Shown here: piece by piece, positions 62,866 to 64,000 of the stretch
Layout of the letters: the number at the start of each line of letters is the position of its first letter
How positions within the stretch are numbered: position 1 is the first letter of the stretch
From: Oerskovia flava
GTDB lineage: Bacteria; Actinomycetota; Actinomycetes; Actinomycetales; Cellulomonadaceae
Assembly (NCBI RefSeq): GCF_026163685.1
Contig: NZ_JAOXSR010000005.1
Span: 1-64,000, forward strand
Length of the DNA stretch: 64,000 nt
Direction of reading: 5' to 3'
Notes under the pieces: model-generated
Database searches by the model: none
What the model saw: only the letters and a program-made list of their open reading frames with translations
Told to the model about the DNA's origin: nothing
Translations under genes and position numbers: made by a program

Positions 62866-63710
62866 CGGTCATCGCTCCGGACGCCGTCCCTGGCGCCGTC
62901 GGCACCGCTCGTCGCGGGCGACGTCGCGTCGATCGCCCCGACGAGCGCCCAGCGCAGCTCGGCCGCGACCGCACCGGGCGCACGCTCGACGAGCTCCACC
63001 TCGGCGTCGCGCAGCTGCACGTCGAGGAGCCTGCCGCTCGCGACCGACCACCAGCGGGACCAGACGACGGTGGGTGCGCTCGGCGTCGGCCACGCCTCGA
63101 CGACGACGACGAGCGACGCCTCCTCGTCCTCCGCGAGGGCGCGTGCAGCGGGTGGCAGTCCCGCGAGACCTTCGCCGGAGCGCAGCCTCTCGGCGTCCGC
63201 ACGGCCCAGGACGGTCCGCGTCGACTCGCTCGACGCCCCGCCGGGGGCGGGCGGCGCCGTCAGCTGCTCGACCGGCGGAAGGAGCCGCCGCAGGGCCGGC
63301 CACAGGTCGTCGACCGTGACGAGCACGACGTCGACGTGGCCCGAGAGCTGCGTGACGTCGAGCTCGCGGGGGCCGGGTTCGCCGCGCACCGCGTCGTGGA
63401 CCAGCAGGACCCGGTCGTCGACGAGCGACAGGCGGGTGGTCGCCGCGACCGGGCCGGCGGTCGCCCGCAGCGAGGCCCGGACCGGGGCGAGGAGGTGCTG
63501 CCCGAGCGCCGCGGCCCACGCCGCCGTGAGGCCCCCGGACCGGTCGGCGATCCCGAGCTCACGGAGCTCGGCGTCGACGTCCCCGTCCTGGCCTCCCGGG
63601 ACCGCGGGCGTGTCGGCGCCGACGGTCTCGACGCCGTCGGCCTCGAGCCGTTCCTGGACGATCCGGACGGCGTGCGCCCACGCTCCCCGCGTCACCCGCA
63701 GTGCTCGCAC
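62862..63710 (-). CDS. Possible EspG-like ESX secretion-associated protein
   Basis: 282-residue soluble protein. The C-terminal part (EAWPTPSAPTVVWSRWWSVASGRLLDVQLRDAEVELVERAPGAVAAELRWAL) recalls the final beta-hairpin and helix of EspG chaperones, which keep WXG100/PE-PPE type substrates soluble for ESX export. The match is weak and no other ESX gene is in view. GTG at 63710 follows AGGAGTCAGG. First of three coupled genes (4-nt overlap with the hydrolase, then the lipoprotein). Confidence 0.5.
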   Translation of the reverse strand: MRALRVTRGAWAHAVRIVQERLEADGVETVGADTPAVPGGQDGDVDAELRELGIADRSGGLTAAWAAALGQHLLAPVRASLRATAGPVAATTRLSLVDDRVLLVHDAVRGEPGPRELDVTQLSGHVDVVLVTVDDLWPALRRLLPPVEQLTAPPAPGGASSESTRTVLGRADAERLRSGEGLAGLPPAARALAEDEEASLVVVVEAWPTPSAPTVVWSRWWSVASGRLLDVQLRDAEVELVERAPGAVAAELRWALVGAIDATSPATSGADGARDGVRSDDR

Positions 63711-63811
63711 CCTGACTCCTCGTGTCGTCCGTGGCCCGCGCCACCGTCCTGCTCGCGCAGGCTAGCAGCCGGCTCCGGCGCCGACGATGGGGAGCGCTCC
63801 CCGTCCGGTGC

Positions 63812-64000
63812 TCAACCGCCCGACACGCTCAGCTCCGCCTCGCGCAGCCGCTCGGAGTGCTCGACGTCGAGCTCGCGTGAGTCGAGCCAGCCGTACGGCA
63901 GGTGGGGCTTCTTGGGCGACCCCGCCCGACCCCGCTGACCCTCAGCGGCCTCTCCCGGGTAGGGCGCGTCGAGGTCGAGCGCGTCGAGCAGGCCGCGCAG
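63812..64000 (-). CDS. Unidentified protein, 3' end only
   Basis: The last 62 codons and stop (63812-63814) of a minus-strand gene that continues past the window edge. Visible part: RGLLDALDLDAPYPGEAAEG, a basic stretch, KKPHLPYGWLDSRELDVEHSERLREAELSVSGG. Soluble and charged; no family recognised. Confidence 0.6.
   Translation of the reverse strand: MRGLLDALDLDAPYPGEAAEGQRGRAGSPKKPHLPYGWLDSRELDVEHSERLREAELSVSGG

Overview
The window is chromosomal DNA of a high-GC actinobacterium. The gene set and order (glnA2-glnE, the PucR-type regulator next to fabD-fabH-acpP-fabF, DUF3052-aceE, a C-terminal LARTG sortase signal, PpgK, malEFG without its own ATPase) suggest a member of the Micrococcales, most likely Cellulomonadaceae or Promicromonosporaceae. 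That placement is inferred from gene content, not from a marker-gene comparison. Nearly all of it reads as core genome.

Layout. 0-14 kb: glnE and glnA2 (nitrogen), nadE, panB, a membrane-anchored amidase with a small SPOR-like partner, map-ppgK, a STAS protein, ppc and divergent putP. 15-18 kb: an isolated gadB flanked by two gene remnants, then the RNase P RNA gene. 18-26 kb: a tautomerase-like protein, yaaA, the convergently placed RNase H/phosphatase - cysteine-less 'zinc ribbon' protein - Nif3 group, a PolA-like polymerase, and a translationally coupled DUF1611-racemase pair. 26-27 kb: a deletion scar joining the start of an oxidoreductase to the tail of an ECF41-type sigma factor, then tRNA-Val. 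27-37 kb: peroxiredoxin, DUF3052, aceE, a TPR-like protein, and the fatty-acid cluster fasR-fabD-fabH-acpP-fabF.

37-44 kb is the most unusual part: a 929-residue sortase-anchored 'choice-of-anchor G' protein with thirteen GTEVD repeats, followed by two tandem, paralogous DUF5819-HTTM gene pairs. This block lies between fabF and the DUF3145 gene, which are neighbours in Streptomyces. 44-52 kb: DUF3145, def, a DUF1206 membrane protein, an acyltransferase, two tRNAs, small conserved proteins, dnaG and dgt. 52-61 kb: a maltodextrin locus (cyclomaltodextrinase-like GH13, malG, malF, malE on the minus strand; divergent lacI-type regulator and alpha-glucosidase on the plus strand). 61-64 kb: a three-gene cluster with a WXG100-like/hydrolase fusion and a possible EspG-like partner, then the 3' end of an unidentified gene.

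Signals. Twelve genes have a TANNNT hexamer exactly 6 or 7 nt before the start codon, consistent with leaderless transcripts. Two near-identical 21-bp sites lie before fasR and fabD. A CTTGCAAG palindrome occurs between malE and lacI and again inside the alpha-glucosidase gene. Several perfect hairpins mark terminators; one uses the stop codon of the second HTTM gene as its loop.
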